Shown: in pieces, positions 10,410-21,551 of the stretch | Position numbering within the stretch: the stretch's first letter is position 1 | Layout: every line of letters begins with the position of its first letter | Assembly (NCBI GenBank): GCA_025765615.1 | Contig: JAIVFJ010000032.1 | Span: 251,001-315,000 of the forward strand | Length of the DNA stretch: 64,000 nt | Direction of reading: 5' to 3' | Source of the DNA: Zopfochytrium polystomum | Taxonomy: Eukaryota > Chytridiomycota > Chytridiomycetes > Chytridiales > Chytridiaceae | Notes under the pieces: model-generated | What the model saw: only the letters and a program-made list of their open reading frames with translations | Databases searched by the model: none | What the model was told of the DNA's origin: nothing | Made by a program: the position numbers and the translations under genes

Positions 10410-13400
10410 ATGCCTTTCCCAACGATCATCACCGGCCCGTTCCGCAAGGACCCGTCGTCGTCGCCGTCGCCGTCGTCGTCGTCGGCGTCGTCATTGCCTC
10501 AGAGTGCGTAAGCGTGGTGTGGCGGCGTGTGCGTAGCGTGGGCCGTTTGGGCTTTGATCGAGGCAATCACTTCCTTAACTTGCAAGAACCCTCGCTTCCC
10601 CTCACCTAACATCCCTCTCCTCCCAACAACCCAGCAACCTCGCCCGCCCGCACCTCCTCAGCGTCCTCGTCCTCGGCGCTCCCCTCGCGCGCAGACACGT
10701 TCCGTCTGCACTGGACTCACATCCAGACATGGTACACGACGCACGCGCCGCTGAGCTCTTCGGGGTCGGGGTCGGATGCGGCGGGCGACGGCGGCGGCGG
10801 CGGAGGCGGCGGGGAGGGACGTCGGCTCGGGGGGTGGTCGCTGGGACGGCGACGCGGGCGGCGCGGTGGCGGGGACCGGCGGGCGGGGGAGCGGCCGGTG
10901 CGGATCGCGGAGACGAACATTGAGCACCATATGGCGGCGATGGGGAGGTACCTTGCGGAGGAGGCTGCGGAGCGGGTTGAGAGTGTGGCGGCGGCGGCGG
11001 CGGCGGGGGGAGGAGCGGGCGGGGAGGAGCAAGGGGTCGAGGACGAGCGGGAGTGCCCGTGCTTGTGGGTGCTGATTGAGGACGGGGTGTTGGAAAAGTT
11101 TGCAATGTGGGGCGTGTGCGACGTGAGTGTTTTTTCCCCTTTTTTCTTTTTTTTTTTTTTATTTGCATGTGATTGTTTGTTTTACCCTCCAAGCTCCAGC
11201 CGCGCGCTACCCACCACTAAGTTTTATCCGCCTTTCTGCCAACAAAACATACTCAAACACCCCCACCCCGGCACATGCCCCAAAGCAGCACCCGTCCGGC
11301 ATGCTCAGCGCGACGCTCCGGCACCTCTCGGAGCTCCTCGCTGGCCCGCTGCGTCGCCACATTGCGTCGCTGTCGCCGCACCACGCGTTCCGCACGGCGG
11401 TGACGGACCTGGTGCTTCGGGCGTCGTCGGTGTACGCGCGGGAGGCGGCGGCGGCGGAGGCGGAGGCGACGGGGGAGGGGTTGTCGCCGACGCGCGGGGG
11501 GTCGACGGTGGTGCAGATGGTGGACGTCGCGGAGGTGGAGCGCGGCGGCGGGCGGTGGTCGTCGGCGTCGTCGTTGTGGTCGTCGTCGACGGCGTCGTTG
11601 TCGTCGGGAGGGGAGGAGGCCGGTACGGTGGCGGGGTTCGGCGACGACGGGGAGGTGTGCAGCAGCAGCAGTGTGCAGGGCGGAGGGTTTGGCGCGGGGT
11701 GGGGAGGAGGAGGCGGGGTCGGTGTGTCGCCGAGCAGCGCGGCGCCGGCGTGGCAAGGCGGCGGGGGGGTCGAGGAGGGGGCTGCGGCAGCGCTGGCGGT
11801 GGCGGCGGCCGGACAGGTATGCGCGACGGGGATGACGGCGACGGTGTTTGGGGAGCTGGCCGAGTTTCCGGAGCTGGCGTTGCTGTGGATCGAAGGGGAC
11901 GGGGGCAAGGGGATCGGGCGGATGCGGGTGCTGGAGGCGGTTCGGACGGGGATCGGGGCGGAAGGCCCCGTGGGGGAAGGCGCGCGGCTGGCGTTTGCAA
12001 AGGCGATGGAGGCCGTCGGGCGCTCGGAGGAGTTTGCGCGGTGGGCTTTGGCCAGCGGCGGGGCCGTGGAGGCGATGGTCAGTTGGGGGGTTCCGGTCGG
12101 TCGCACTAAGGGTTGATTAACGCTTCACGTTTTTGCAGACCCAGTCGCTCGCCATCGCGTTCACAGACCTGTCGGCCCTGGCGTTCCCGCACCTCGACAC
12201 CCGGCGGCGCGCGAGCCTTGTTTCGCCGTTCGGCGCCCCGCGGGCTTCTCCAAGGGGCGCGGACACGACGCTGTCTCGCCTGACGGCCGGGTCCAACGAC
12301 TTTCTCGACCGTTGGCGCTTTGCGGACCGACTCTGCGGCCCGGGGCCGGCGGCGAGTGGAGCTCGCAGCGCGGCGCCGGCTGCGGTTTCCGAGGCCACAA
12401 CGCGGCGGATTGTGCGCGAGTTTGTGAACGGGGCGCTTCGTCGCGATATGCTGGACAGGTTGGGGGCTCTTGTACCGATCGTTGAACACGCGTGCATTAT
12501 TGTTTTCGGGCGACCCCAGGCACCTAATCTATCGCTGCGCCTCGCTTTTCTCTCTCCAGAAAAGAAGAGCGCTCGTTGACTGCGATTATCGTTGCTCGCG
12601 ACTTGCTTCGGATAACTACATCGCCCACGCTGAAGCGCGCCATCGGGGATCTGGTAGGAAGCAGGCTCGTGACGGATCTGGTGTTCAAGCGCGCAGGGAT
12701 GCTGACCGCCAGCGACAACGTTTGAGAATTTGTTTGCCCGCCCCCTACGCACTTCCCCTCCTCCCAGTTAAACCATGCAAACACGTCCACCTCCCCAAAA
12801 TGACAACAAAAAAAAAAAAAACATCCCAGTTCGTGCAACACGGGCTCGGCCTCTTTTCGGACCTGCTCGAGCTGTACCCGGAGCGGCTGTCCGGATTTTC
12901 CTTTTTCGACGGGCGCGGGGGCGGGCAGGACGCGTCGTTCGGCAGCGCGGCGGAGGAAGTCCACTCCCTCTTTGAAAGGTAGCGATAATCGAAAGCAATA
13001 TGTCGCCTCTCACTCCCCCCCTTACTCCCCCCAAAAAGATTCTGCAAATCCGCGCGCCTCGACACCCCCGACGACCTCTACACCTACATTCTCGACACCC
13101 CGCACTCCCCTCGTCCACCGTTAACGGACAGCCCGGCGGCCGATCTCCCGCCTCTCCCGCCTCTCCCCGGCAGCAACCTTGATGCGGGCAAACCTCCCGC
13201 GGTCGCCGCCGGCGCCGCGGCCGCCGGGTTCCGGTGCGACCTCGTGCAAGTGCTGCGGGCGATGAAGACGCGTGCGGCGGCGGTGCAGGTGGAGGTGACG
13301 CGGCTGCTGCGGGTCGCGGCGGAGTACCAGGGTCTGGGGTTTTACCGCGGGTTGGCGGGCGCGTTGGAGACTGTGAGTCCGCGGGCGGGGTTAGGGGGTT

Positions 13401-14297
13401 ACATCATGGTTTTTGGATCCATCTCACCTCAAGGCAACACCACAGATCCTCCCGTCCCTCGAGTTCCCTCGCACCGCCGAGCAAACGCAACACCTCGCCC
13501 TTCGGATCAAGCAGGACCTGTTTGCGGCAGCTGCGCACCCGTCGCCTTCGGCACCAGTCGCGGCCGCCGACCACGGCGACGAAGAAGAATCGGAAGAAGC
13601 CGAGGCGGACGTGGCGTCGCTGACGTCACCTCTGTCCGCGCTCTTTTCGTGGCTTCTGCCGACGGCTGCCCCGGCGGGGCCCCCGGCGGCGGCGGCGGGG
13701 CAGGATGCCGAGGGTGCGGCTGCGGCCTCGGAGGGGGAAAGCGGGTCGCGGTCTCTGCTGACGCGGATGCCGTCTGTGGTGGAATCGACGGCGGGGATGG
13801 TGCGGGGGGAGGGGCACGCGCGGGACGCGACGGCGCTGGTGGTGCTGCGGGAGGCGGCGGTGGAGGCGGCGGCGGTGCTTGTTTGGCGGTGGGTTGAGGG
13901 TGCTGCTGCTGCTGCCGCCGGTGGTGGTGCGGGTTGGGTCGCGGCGGCGGCGGCAGAGGAGGAAGAAGAGGAAGGGGACGAGAGGTTGGCGGTGGAGCTT
14001 GAGTGTGGCGAGGGGGTGTGGGTGTCGTACGGGGGTTTATTTGAGGTTGAGGAGCGGGCGAAGGGAGAGAGTGCTCGTGAAGGCGGGGCGGCGTTCCAGT
14101 TGGGGAAAGTGGACTCGGGGATTGGAGGAGGCGCCGCGGAGGAGCACGCGGCGGCTTTGGCTGGCGTGTCGGCGGAACGGGTGGACAAGGTTGGAGGAGG
14201 AGGCGACGAGACCAGCTCGGACGACTCGGACGAGCAGCTGTGGGCGCCTCCGTACACTGCCGGGGTGCGGGGAATGTTTTCGAGCTTTGTGGTGTAG
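10410..14297 (+). CDS. FHIP/RAI16-like protein (Hook-interacting family)
   Basis: Eight exons (10410–10503, 10635–11122, 11289–12077, 12139–12458, 12560–12719, 12830–12978, 13039–13372, 13446 or 13434–14297) close in phase, giving about 1,061 residues. The N-terminal third resembles the RAI16-like domain: FRLHWTHIQTWY, then ETNIEHHMAAMGRYLAEE, CPCLWVLIEDGVLEKFAMWG and HPSGMLSATLRHLSELLAGP. In animals this family links the FTS–Hook complex to Rab5 endosomes for dynein transport. The middle and C-terminal parts are helical blocks (IIVARDLLRITTSPTLKRAI, LFSDLLELYPERLSGF) broken by Ala/Gly/Glu-rich low-complexity stretches. The domain is assigned by pattern resemblance only; a profile search would settle it. 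The gene runs convergently towards the transcription factor downstream. Confidence 0.5.
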
Positions 14298-14837
14298 CCT
14301 TTCTCCTTGCGCCTCTTCCGTCGCCTTCTGTTCTGGCTGTCTAGAGTCGCTCAAAAGCACCGATTAATAATCGCGTAATCACTCAATAATGCATTACTTT
14401 CCACCGATAAATGGATTGGTACACCATTAAAAGAAGTGAATTCTGAAGTGACATTGCGAGAGTGGCCCGAAAATAAAGGTTTGCTTGTAAGCATCATGTC
14501 ATTGTTTCGAAGGAAAGAGAATGATAATAATAACTCGCCGCTAAATCATAATATCAATCGCCTGATTGTCTAACCGACTATCCCGCAACGCGGCAGCCAA
14601 TTTGGTTTTTTTTTTTTCCCCCGATGGTTCAAAAGGTGCAAAACCAGTTCCCACAAAAAAAAGAAAAACAAAAAAAACTAAAAATAACTAACCCACTCTT
14701 CGTCGTAACCGCTTACAACTTTTACGGGGCCAAAAACCTTCTTCCTCCCCGCCTGCCCGTCGTCCAGTGTCGCCTCCCCCTCACACTCGAAAAATATCTA
14801 CAAGACACAAACTAATGCTATCCTCCCCCACTTGCGC
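14298..14837. other. Convergent 3' spacer
   Basis: This 540-base region lies between two genes that converge, the FHIP-like gene on plus and a transcription factor on minus. AATAAT/AATAAA-like motifs near 14365–14390 and 14472 could serve polyadenylation. No gene is seen. Confidence 0.45.
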
Positions 14838-15005
14838 CTACAAAAGATCCTGCAAAGCCAAGCAGGCGCGCCGCAGCGGCGCGAGCGCGGCGACGCCGAC
14901 AAACGAGCTAGTGACCTCCGGGTTCTGCAGCCAGTTCCAGACGGCGAGTTCGAGGAGGGATTCCTCGACGACGACGGCGGGTGCGTCGTCTTGATCGTCG
15001 CCGCG

Positions 15006-15041
<36 letters not shown>

Positions 15042-16973
15042 GTCCCGGTCGCCGGCCGGGTCCGACGCCGGAGCGGCGTCGGCGCGCGCGGGCATGCCCG
15101 GCCAGCCGATGTCGCACGAGGCCGAGAAGGCCCGGAAGGCGGCGGCCATGGACGGAAAGTCGTTCTGGGCGGCCTTCAAATGTTCGAGGATCGGCTTGAT
15201 CATCTCTCGCGGGGCGTGCGGGTGCGCCGGGTCGGGTCTCGGGAACGACTCGGCGGGGTGTTTCGCGGCGGCGGCGAGGAGGGCGTCCGCGGGGACGGCG
15301 TCGAAGGCGCCGGCGGCGATGACGAGGAAGTATGCGGCGAGGACGACGGGGAGGAAGGCGAAGGGCGGGCAGAGGAGGGCGAGGGCGTTCATGCGGGCGA
15401 CGAGGGCGGAGACGGCGGCGGCGGAGGCGACGCCCTTGTCGAGGGTGTGTTTGAGGCGGGCGAGGGCGAGGGAGGGGTGGGGCGGGGGCTGCTGCTGCTG
15501 CTGCGGGGTGGTTGCAGTGGTGAAGGAGGAGGGAGGGCGGGGCCGCGGGGGGGAGGAGGAGGCGGTTGATGAGGAGGAGGGTTGCGGAGTGGTAGGTGCA
15601 GAAGGTGCTGATTCGCCAGCCGATATCGGAGGGCAAGGGCGCGTTGCGGGATGTTGTTTGCGGGGTGAGCCAGTCCTCGATCGAGTCCGGGTCGACCGAG
15701 ATGTCGGCGGGGAGCATGAAGGGCCACCGGTTGAGCGAGTCCTCCAGGTCGCGCAACCGCCGGTCGTCTGCGTCGGATAAGTAGTCGGCGTTGCTTAGTT
15801 TTGTGCTGAATTCGACTATGCGTTCGTGGAGGGATTGGATTTGCAAGTAGACGTCGATGGGGTTCTCTGGCGCAAGCGGTATAATCCGATCCACGTCGCG
15901 CGGATCGTCCGACAGCCAAACGTCGTCCGAGCATATTTGCTTCACCGTCGCGTTGTTGTAGGGAGAGGAAGGCCGGCCTCCTGCTACAGACACATCTTAA
16001 AAAAAAAAAAGAACGGAGAGTTTTGGCTCAAGGAACTGCACAAGCAAAGCTACCATCAAAGCTGCAAATTAATCTTACAGCGATCTAGGTGATAGCAAGT
16101 CCACCAGCAGCGCCTCCTGACCTCTTTTTCCACCTTCGAAAACGGTCCTGGTAGGTCGTCTGGATCAGTTCCTAGTTCGAGTAGCTGCGCCTGCGGTTGG
16201 GGAGTGGAGGTGGATGAATCGATCAGCAAGAGAAAAGTGGTTGGGAATAGAGTCGATACCATTCGATTACAAAACCCAAAGAGCATGCGCCCGACCGACA
16301 GCTTCCCCAAGTCTGAAGGAGGGAGGGTGGGAAATAAGTCAGCCAACCGCGTGCGAAACGCGTCAACAAAAAAAAAAAATAATAAAATAAAGTACGAACG
16401 AGCGGAAAGTCCCGCCAGGATCAGGAGCGCCTGCAGATTCTCGAGCGAGGGCGAGTCGCACGCGTCCAGCGCACGGGATCGCGCAAAGTCGTAGTAGTAC
16501 ATCGCGAGGTCCTTTGACAGGGACATTAAGAAGCCGTCGGCGGCACCGACGGCGCACACGGCCGCCCTATTGATGATTGTGGAAAAAATAAAATAAAATA
16601 AAAATAAAGCAGGATTAAGAAGCAGCGTCCCCTCCTCCCCGAGGACGCTCGCCGTCCGTCCAAAAAGAAGGTCCGCTCAACTGCAAAAACGCGGGCGCGG
16701 GCGCGCTCCGTCGATTCATCATATACGACTGGCGGTGGATGATTTCGATGAAGCACGAGCGACGGCGAAAGTAGGCTTCGGTGAGGATGTCTTGTTCGGA
16801 CGGGTCGGAGCCGGGGCGGAGCGGCAGGTGGGCGGCCGAGTCGCGGAGGTCGGGGCGGGCGTCGTCGACGTCCGGGTAGGAGCTGGGGCTGAGAAAGTTT
16901 TGCTGGAGGCTGGCTTTCAGCAGCATTTCGGTCAGCGTGTCCGGGGTGACACGCCAGGAGGGGTCGACAGCGG

Positions 16974-17018
<45 letters not shown>

Positions 17019-17686
17019 GTTTGGTATGGGTTTGTTTGTTTAAAGGGAGGGTGATCATGAGCGTGTCGCCTGCGCACTCACCCAGCTTTGCGGCCCATTC
17101 CGCCTTTGCGGCCTCGATTTCGCGCTGGTGCTTTTCGGCGAGGCGCGGGTCTATTTTCGACTTGACGCCGAGGTAGACGCACGCGGCGGGCGGTCCCTTC
17201 ATGGCGCAGTATCCGCAGACGGGGCGCACGCCGTCACATTTTCGCTTGCGGCGGCGGCAGGTTTCGCAAGACCTGACCCACGGGGATTTTCGGTTTTTAG
17301 GGCTTATGACATGCGGTTGGGCAAGCAAAAAAGCCTTCACCATCGACGATCGGCGCCTCGGGCCACAGCCGTCGTCGTCAGAGCGTCCAGTTGGACCGCA
17401 GCCGCGTCGCTTTCCTCGGCGGCGGGGGGCAGGAGTGCAGAGGCGGCGAGTGCGGCGGCGGACTCGGTGGCGAGGGCGGGGGTGAGGGTGAATAAGGGCG
17501 ACAGCGACTGTTGAGGCGGCGCTGGCGGTGGCGGGGGCACGGTGATTTGCATGTCGGATGGGGCGAGTAAGGACAGTGCGATCAGCTGCTGCAGCTGCTG
17601 TTCGTCGTGGTAGTGCCGAAGAGCAATCTCATGCAGGTGAGGCAAGGAATGAGCGGGTGGTGGTAGGTGGAGTAAGGGGAGCACTA

Positions 17687-17718
<32 letters not shown>

Positions 17719-17873
17719 GCGGCAGCGCTATCCCCGTAGTATGAGTAGGGACGCCGGTGAGTAGAAGTAGTAGTAGTAGTAGCAGCAGTGGTAGTGGTGG
17801 TGGTGGTGGTGGTGTTAACAGTAGTTGTGGGAGTAAGAGTGGGAGCGGTGGTGGCCGGAGGAGGCAACGACAT
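14838..17873 (-). CDS. Zn(II)2Cys6 transcription factor, copy A, with an internal frame break
   Basis: A fungal DNA-binding regulator. Exon 1 (17341–17873) encodes a Thr-, Ser- and Pro-rich arm. Exon 2 (17082–17272) holds the binuclear zinc cluster, SCETCRRRKRKCDGVRPVCG followed by YC and a last Cys (CX2CX6CX6CX2CX8C). Later exons form the middle homology region: VDPSWRVTPDTLTEMLLKAS, PLRPGSDPSEQDILTEAYFR, then LSVGRMLFGF and EVRRRCWWTCYHLDR, as in Fungal_trans domains. Exon 2 is 191 bases in both this gene and copy B, with the same splice phases. Two oddities: the frame shifts near a 7-G run (15547–15553) before the final conserved block, and the junction near 16676 shows no GT donor in phase. 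These are either sequence errors, non-canonical splicing or early decay. The C-terminus is Asp-rich. Targets are unknown. Confidence 0.75.
15547..15553. other. Homopolymer at the frame break of transcription factor A
   Basis: A run of seven G (C on the coding strand). Upstream the coding frame reads SATLLLINRLLLPP; downstream, conserved text such as HPSLALARLKHTLDKG is in another frame. No GT–AG intron fits between them. One surplus base in this run would explain the shift. Confidence 0.5.
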
Positions 17874-18814
17874 TATTGCTGCTGGCTGGATGGGGGATGT
17901 TTTGTTGTTGTTTTTTTTTTTCAGTTACTTTCTTGTCCTTTTATGTGGGTTTTCTGGCTGTGTGGCTGGGCTGGGCTGCTCTTTGCTTTGCGTGCGTTAA
18001 ATGAACGGAGACAAACAGACAGACTGACAGAGGGACAGACGGACAGACAGACAGACAGCGATTGGAGAGAGAAGGAAAGTGAGAGAGAGAGAGATAGAGA
18101 CAGGGACACAGGGACAGGGACAGGGACCGACAGCTTGGTCCCCGAGCGACGACGGAAGAGTCCTCCGTTTGGCGCATGGACCAGTTGCCCCACGCCAAAT
18201 GAATGAACGGCTTCATTTTCAAACAAAGAATCAAAGAAAACAAAATATTGACAAAAAAAAAGGGACAAGAAGAAATACGAAACCATTATTTGATTAATGC
18301 AGAGTCTCGTCCCGTCCGGACCTCCTGGGGAGCATTTGAACATGTCAACATCACACTGCCGCACAAAATTGCACTTTCAAACAGAAAAAAAAAAAAATTT
18401 ATCTGCAGTATTGCGCTTGTCGCTCAAATTTCCCCGACGGATTTCCCCGACATTCAACCACGATTTCCCCGACAGACCGCCTCTCGCCTGTTGGGGCCGC
18501 GCCATGTCCCTAACAAGTTCTTTTGCCAAAATAATTATGGCGTCGCTGAAAATCGTGTGGACAGAATGTCTGTTGAGGCCCTCCAATTTCTGTGAAACGT
18601 ACAATATTTTCGGACATGAAACTTGGCTCAGTTATTACTCTCTGAGATATGCTCGCTATGTTAGAGTAAACCTTCCTCCACAGGCGCGCCTGCCTTGAAA
18701 ACACCCCAGAGTAAGAGAGAGAGAGAATATTAACAAGGAACGAGCAAGAACAACAGCAGCTTGTGGGAGCGACGCATGCCCACAACACACAAGCACACGC
18801 AAGCACACACAACC

Positions 18815-18870
<56 letters not shown>

Positions 18871-19847
18871 GCACACTCGGAACAAAAAGTAAAATAAAAA
18901 AATTAGAGACCCGGATTCTCCAGTTTCCAAAAACAGGAACTCTTTCAGCCCCCAAAATAGCGCGTTTTTTGCAAAGACGAAATCACAAGAACGAAGAAGG
19001 TGAAATCTGCTGTCAGCTGTGTGTGTGTGTGTTTGTGTGTCTGTGTGTGTTGCGTGCTTGTGTGTGTTTGGAAAGAGACTCGAGTGCCACGTTGGATGTG
19101 GCTCTGTCTGTCTGTCTGTTTGTCTGTCTGTGTGCATGTCTGCCTGTCTGTCTGTCTGACTGACTATATCAATCTCCGCTCAGTTGGATACCATGGAAAT
19201 CTCCTGTTTTGGGCGTTTCTGTCTGGTCCCTGTCGGAGGCGGTCTCAGCGCTCTTCACACTTCGACGAATCAAAGATTAAGAGAGCCATAGACAGACAAC
19301 CGGCGAGACAGACAGGGTAGATGTTTTCCAGCACTTGTTTCCCTATCTCTTCCCCAATTGGACTGTTTTGCAGAGAGAGAGATGTGGAAGAGGAGACTGA
19401 CAGACAAACACCTCGTGCAAAATTTTGCAATTCTGTCGAACCGTGTTCAGATCGAAGCGGTCTCTTCCCGTAAGCTTGCTTGCTTTTGAGACTGCCTCCG
19501 ACAGAGAGGCTAGACAGACTTCACAGTCTTCTGAGGTTTTTCCGTTCTGCCGCAGGGCAGATTGCGCGCATGCAAAGCGGTCCGAGAGAAGAGAATGAAT
19601 GTATGCATTTATGTGTGTGCTTATTATGTTCGCCAAGCCGCCTCGCGGTGCTCCGAACAAGGCATTGGTCAACAATGCGAAAACTCCGCCTAGCCGCGGC
19701 ACAGTGGACTTGAGTTTCAATAGCCCTTGTATTGTTGGTTGATATTGATTGATTGATACTGTATGTAGTCTGTAGTCTTGGCGTAACGATCCCCGCACGA
19801 CACGGCGGACACACACACACACACACATCTCTCACTCTCTCTCTCTC

Positions 19848-19908
<61 letters not shown>

Positions 19909-19970
19909 CTCTATTTATTTTTTTTTCTCTCTTTTTGTTTCTCAACGTATTCGTCGGTCCCCTCCCCAAC
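17874..19970. promoter_or_regulatory. Shared spacer between head-to-head transcription factor genes
   Basis: This 2.1 kb gap lies between two divergent starts and must hold both promoters. It is packed with simple repeats: (GACA)n near 18020–18059, GA-rich sequence at 18078–18120, (CT)n at 18815–18864, (GT)n at 19020–19052, (TGTC)n near 19100–19165, and a compound CA plus CT tract at 19810–19918. Open frames across the repeats are not genes. No discrete operator could be recognised. Confidence 0.45.
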
Positions 19971-21485
19971 ATGGAGGACCTCGATCCGCACCACCACCAC
20001 CACCACGAGCCCCTCACCACCATCGCTCCCGTCGTCGTCTTCGGTGACGGCGGCGCCGACCACCACCACCACCACCACCACCAGCCATCGACAAACACCG
20101 TCCCGACCACCGCCACCGCCGCAGCACCCACACCCGCCTCCTCCTCCTCCTCGTCCTCCGCCTCCTCCACCAGCTGGCCGCAGGTCGTCTTGCCGTCCTC
20201 CCTGCACTGGCTCAGCAGCAGCAGCAGCACCAGCAGCAGCAAGCGTGAAGGTCTCCACGGGGGTAACGGCGGCGGTAACGGCGGCGTACCCCAAACAATC
20301 CAACCCGCGACGGCGGCGGCGGAACGAGCACCTCCTTCTTCTTCTACTACTGCAACTCCTACTACTACTTCTTCCGCCCGGGGCGGCGGCGGCGGCATCG
20401 CCCGACGGGCGTCGTCACTCTCCCACTCACTGCGATCGCTGCTGCCGTCCTTGTCGTCGTCGTCGTCGTCGTCGTCGTCCATATCGTCCTTGTCGTCCTC
20501 GTCGTCGTCGTCGTCGTCTTCGATCCCTCCGGCGCAGGCGCCGCGGGCGCAGCGGGCGCTCCCGGGATTCGCTCGCTTGCTGATGGCCTCGACGACCACG
20601 ACGGCGGCGGCGTCCACTTCCTCCACGACCACGGCGACGTGGCAACACCAGCAGCAGCAGCAGCAGGACGACGACGCAGACTCGACGACGGCTGCGACGG
20701 CGACGGCGACGTCGACGCCCGGGATCGCCGCGGCACGGAGATGGTACGCAAACGAAGAGGCGTTCGGTTCGTCTTGGCGACTCACGTGATCGTCGAAACC
20801 AAAAAAAAAAAAAAAAAAAAAAACACGCAACGCAGGTCGTGCGAGCCGTGCCGCAAACGAAAGCGCAAGTGCGACGGCGTGCGGCCGCACTGCGGGTTTT
20901 GCGTGAAAAAGGGCATCTACCAGAAGTGCACGTACCTCGGCACAAAGACCAAAGTCGACCCGGTGCTGGCCGAGCGGTTCCAGCAGCAGATTGTCGCGGA
21001 CCGCGCCGTGTGGCAGGAGAAGCTAGGTGATTATCGTTCTCTTCTACTTATTCTTCTTCTTCTCTCTCTTCTTCTTCTTCTTCTTCTTCTTCTTCTTCTT
21101 GTTCTTGTTCTTACCCACGCACACGTAACACAACAACCCCACAAACAAACCCACACACACTAAGCGCACGTCGACCCCGAGTGGCGCGTGACGCCCGGCA
21201 CGCTCGAGGAGATGCTGGTCAAGGCCAGCCTGCAAGAAAACATTCTGCGGCCGTCGTACTACCCGGCCGAGGACATCCAAGCGGCGGCGGTGCGCACGGC
21301 GACGCTGCTGCCGCTGCGACCGGGGGCGGACCCGAACGAGGCGGACATCCTGACGGACGCGTTCTTCCGCATGCGCGTGGTGGCCATCTCTACGGTGCAC
21401 CGCCGGAGCTTCTTGGAGGACAAGAGACGGGGCGCCGCGCCCGTGTTCTTGCAGTTGAGTGTTTTGTGTTTGCTTGTGTTGATTG

Positions 21486-21551
<66 letters not shown>

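Noticed and set aside
9445..10422. 325-codon minus frame opposite the G1 peptidase
   Set aside because: Arg/Pro/His-rich shadow of a GC-rich gene, with no motif of its own.
14908..15993. 361-codon minus frame as a separate gene
   Set aside because: Its N-terminal part is transcription factor A; its Arg/Pro-rich rest is an antisense-like misframe after the frame break.
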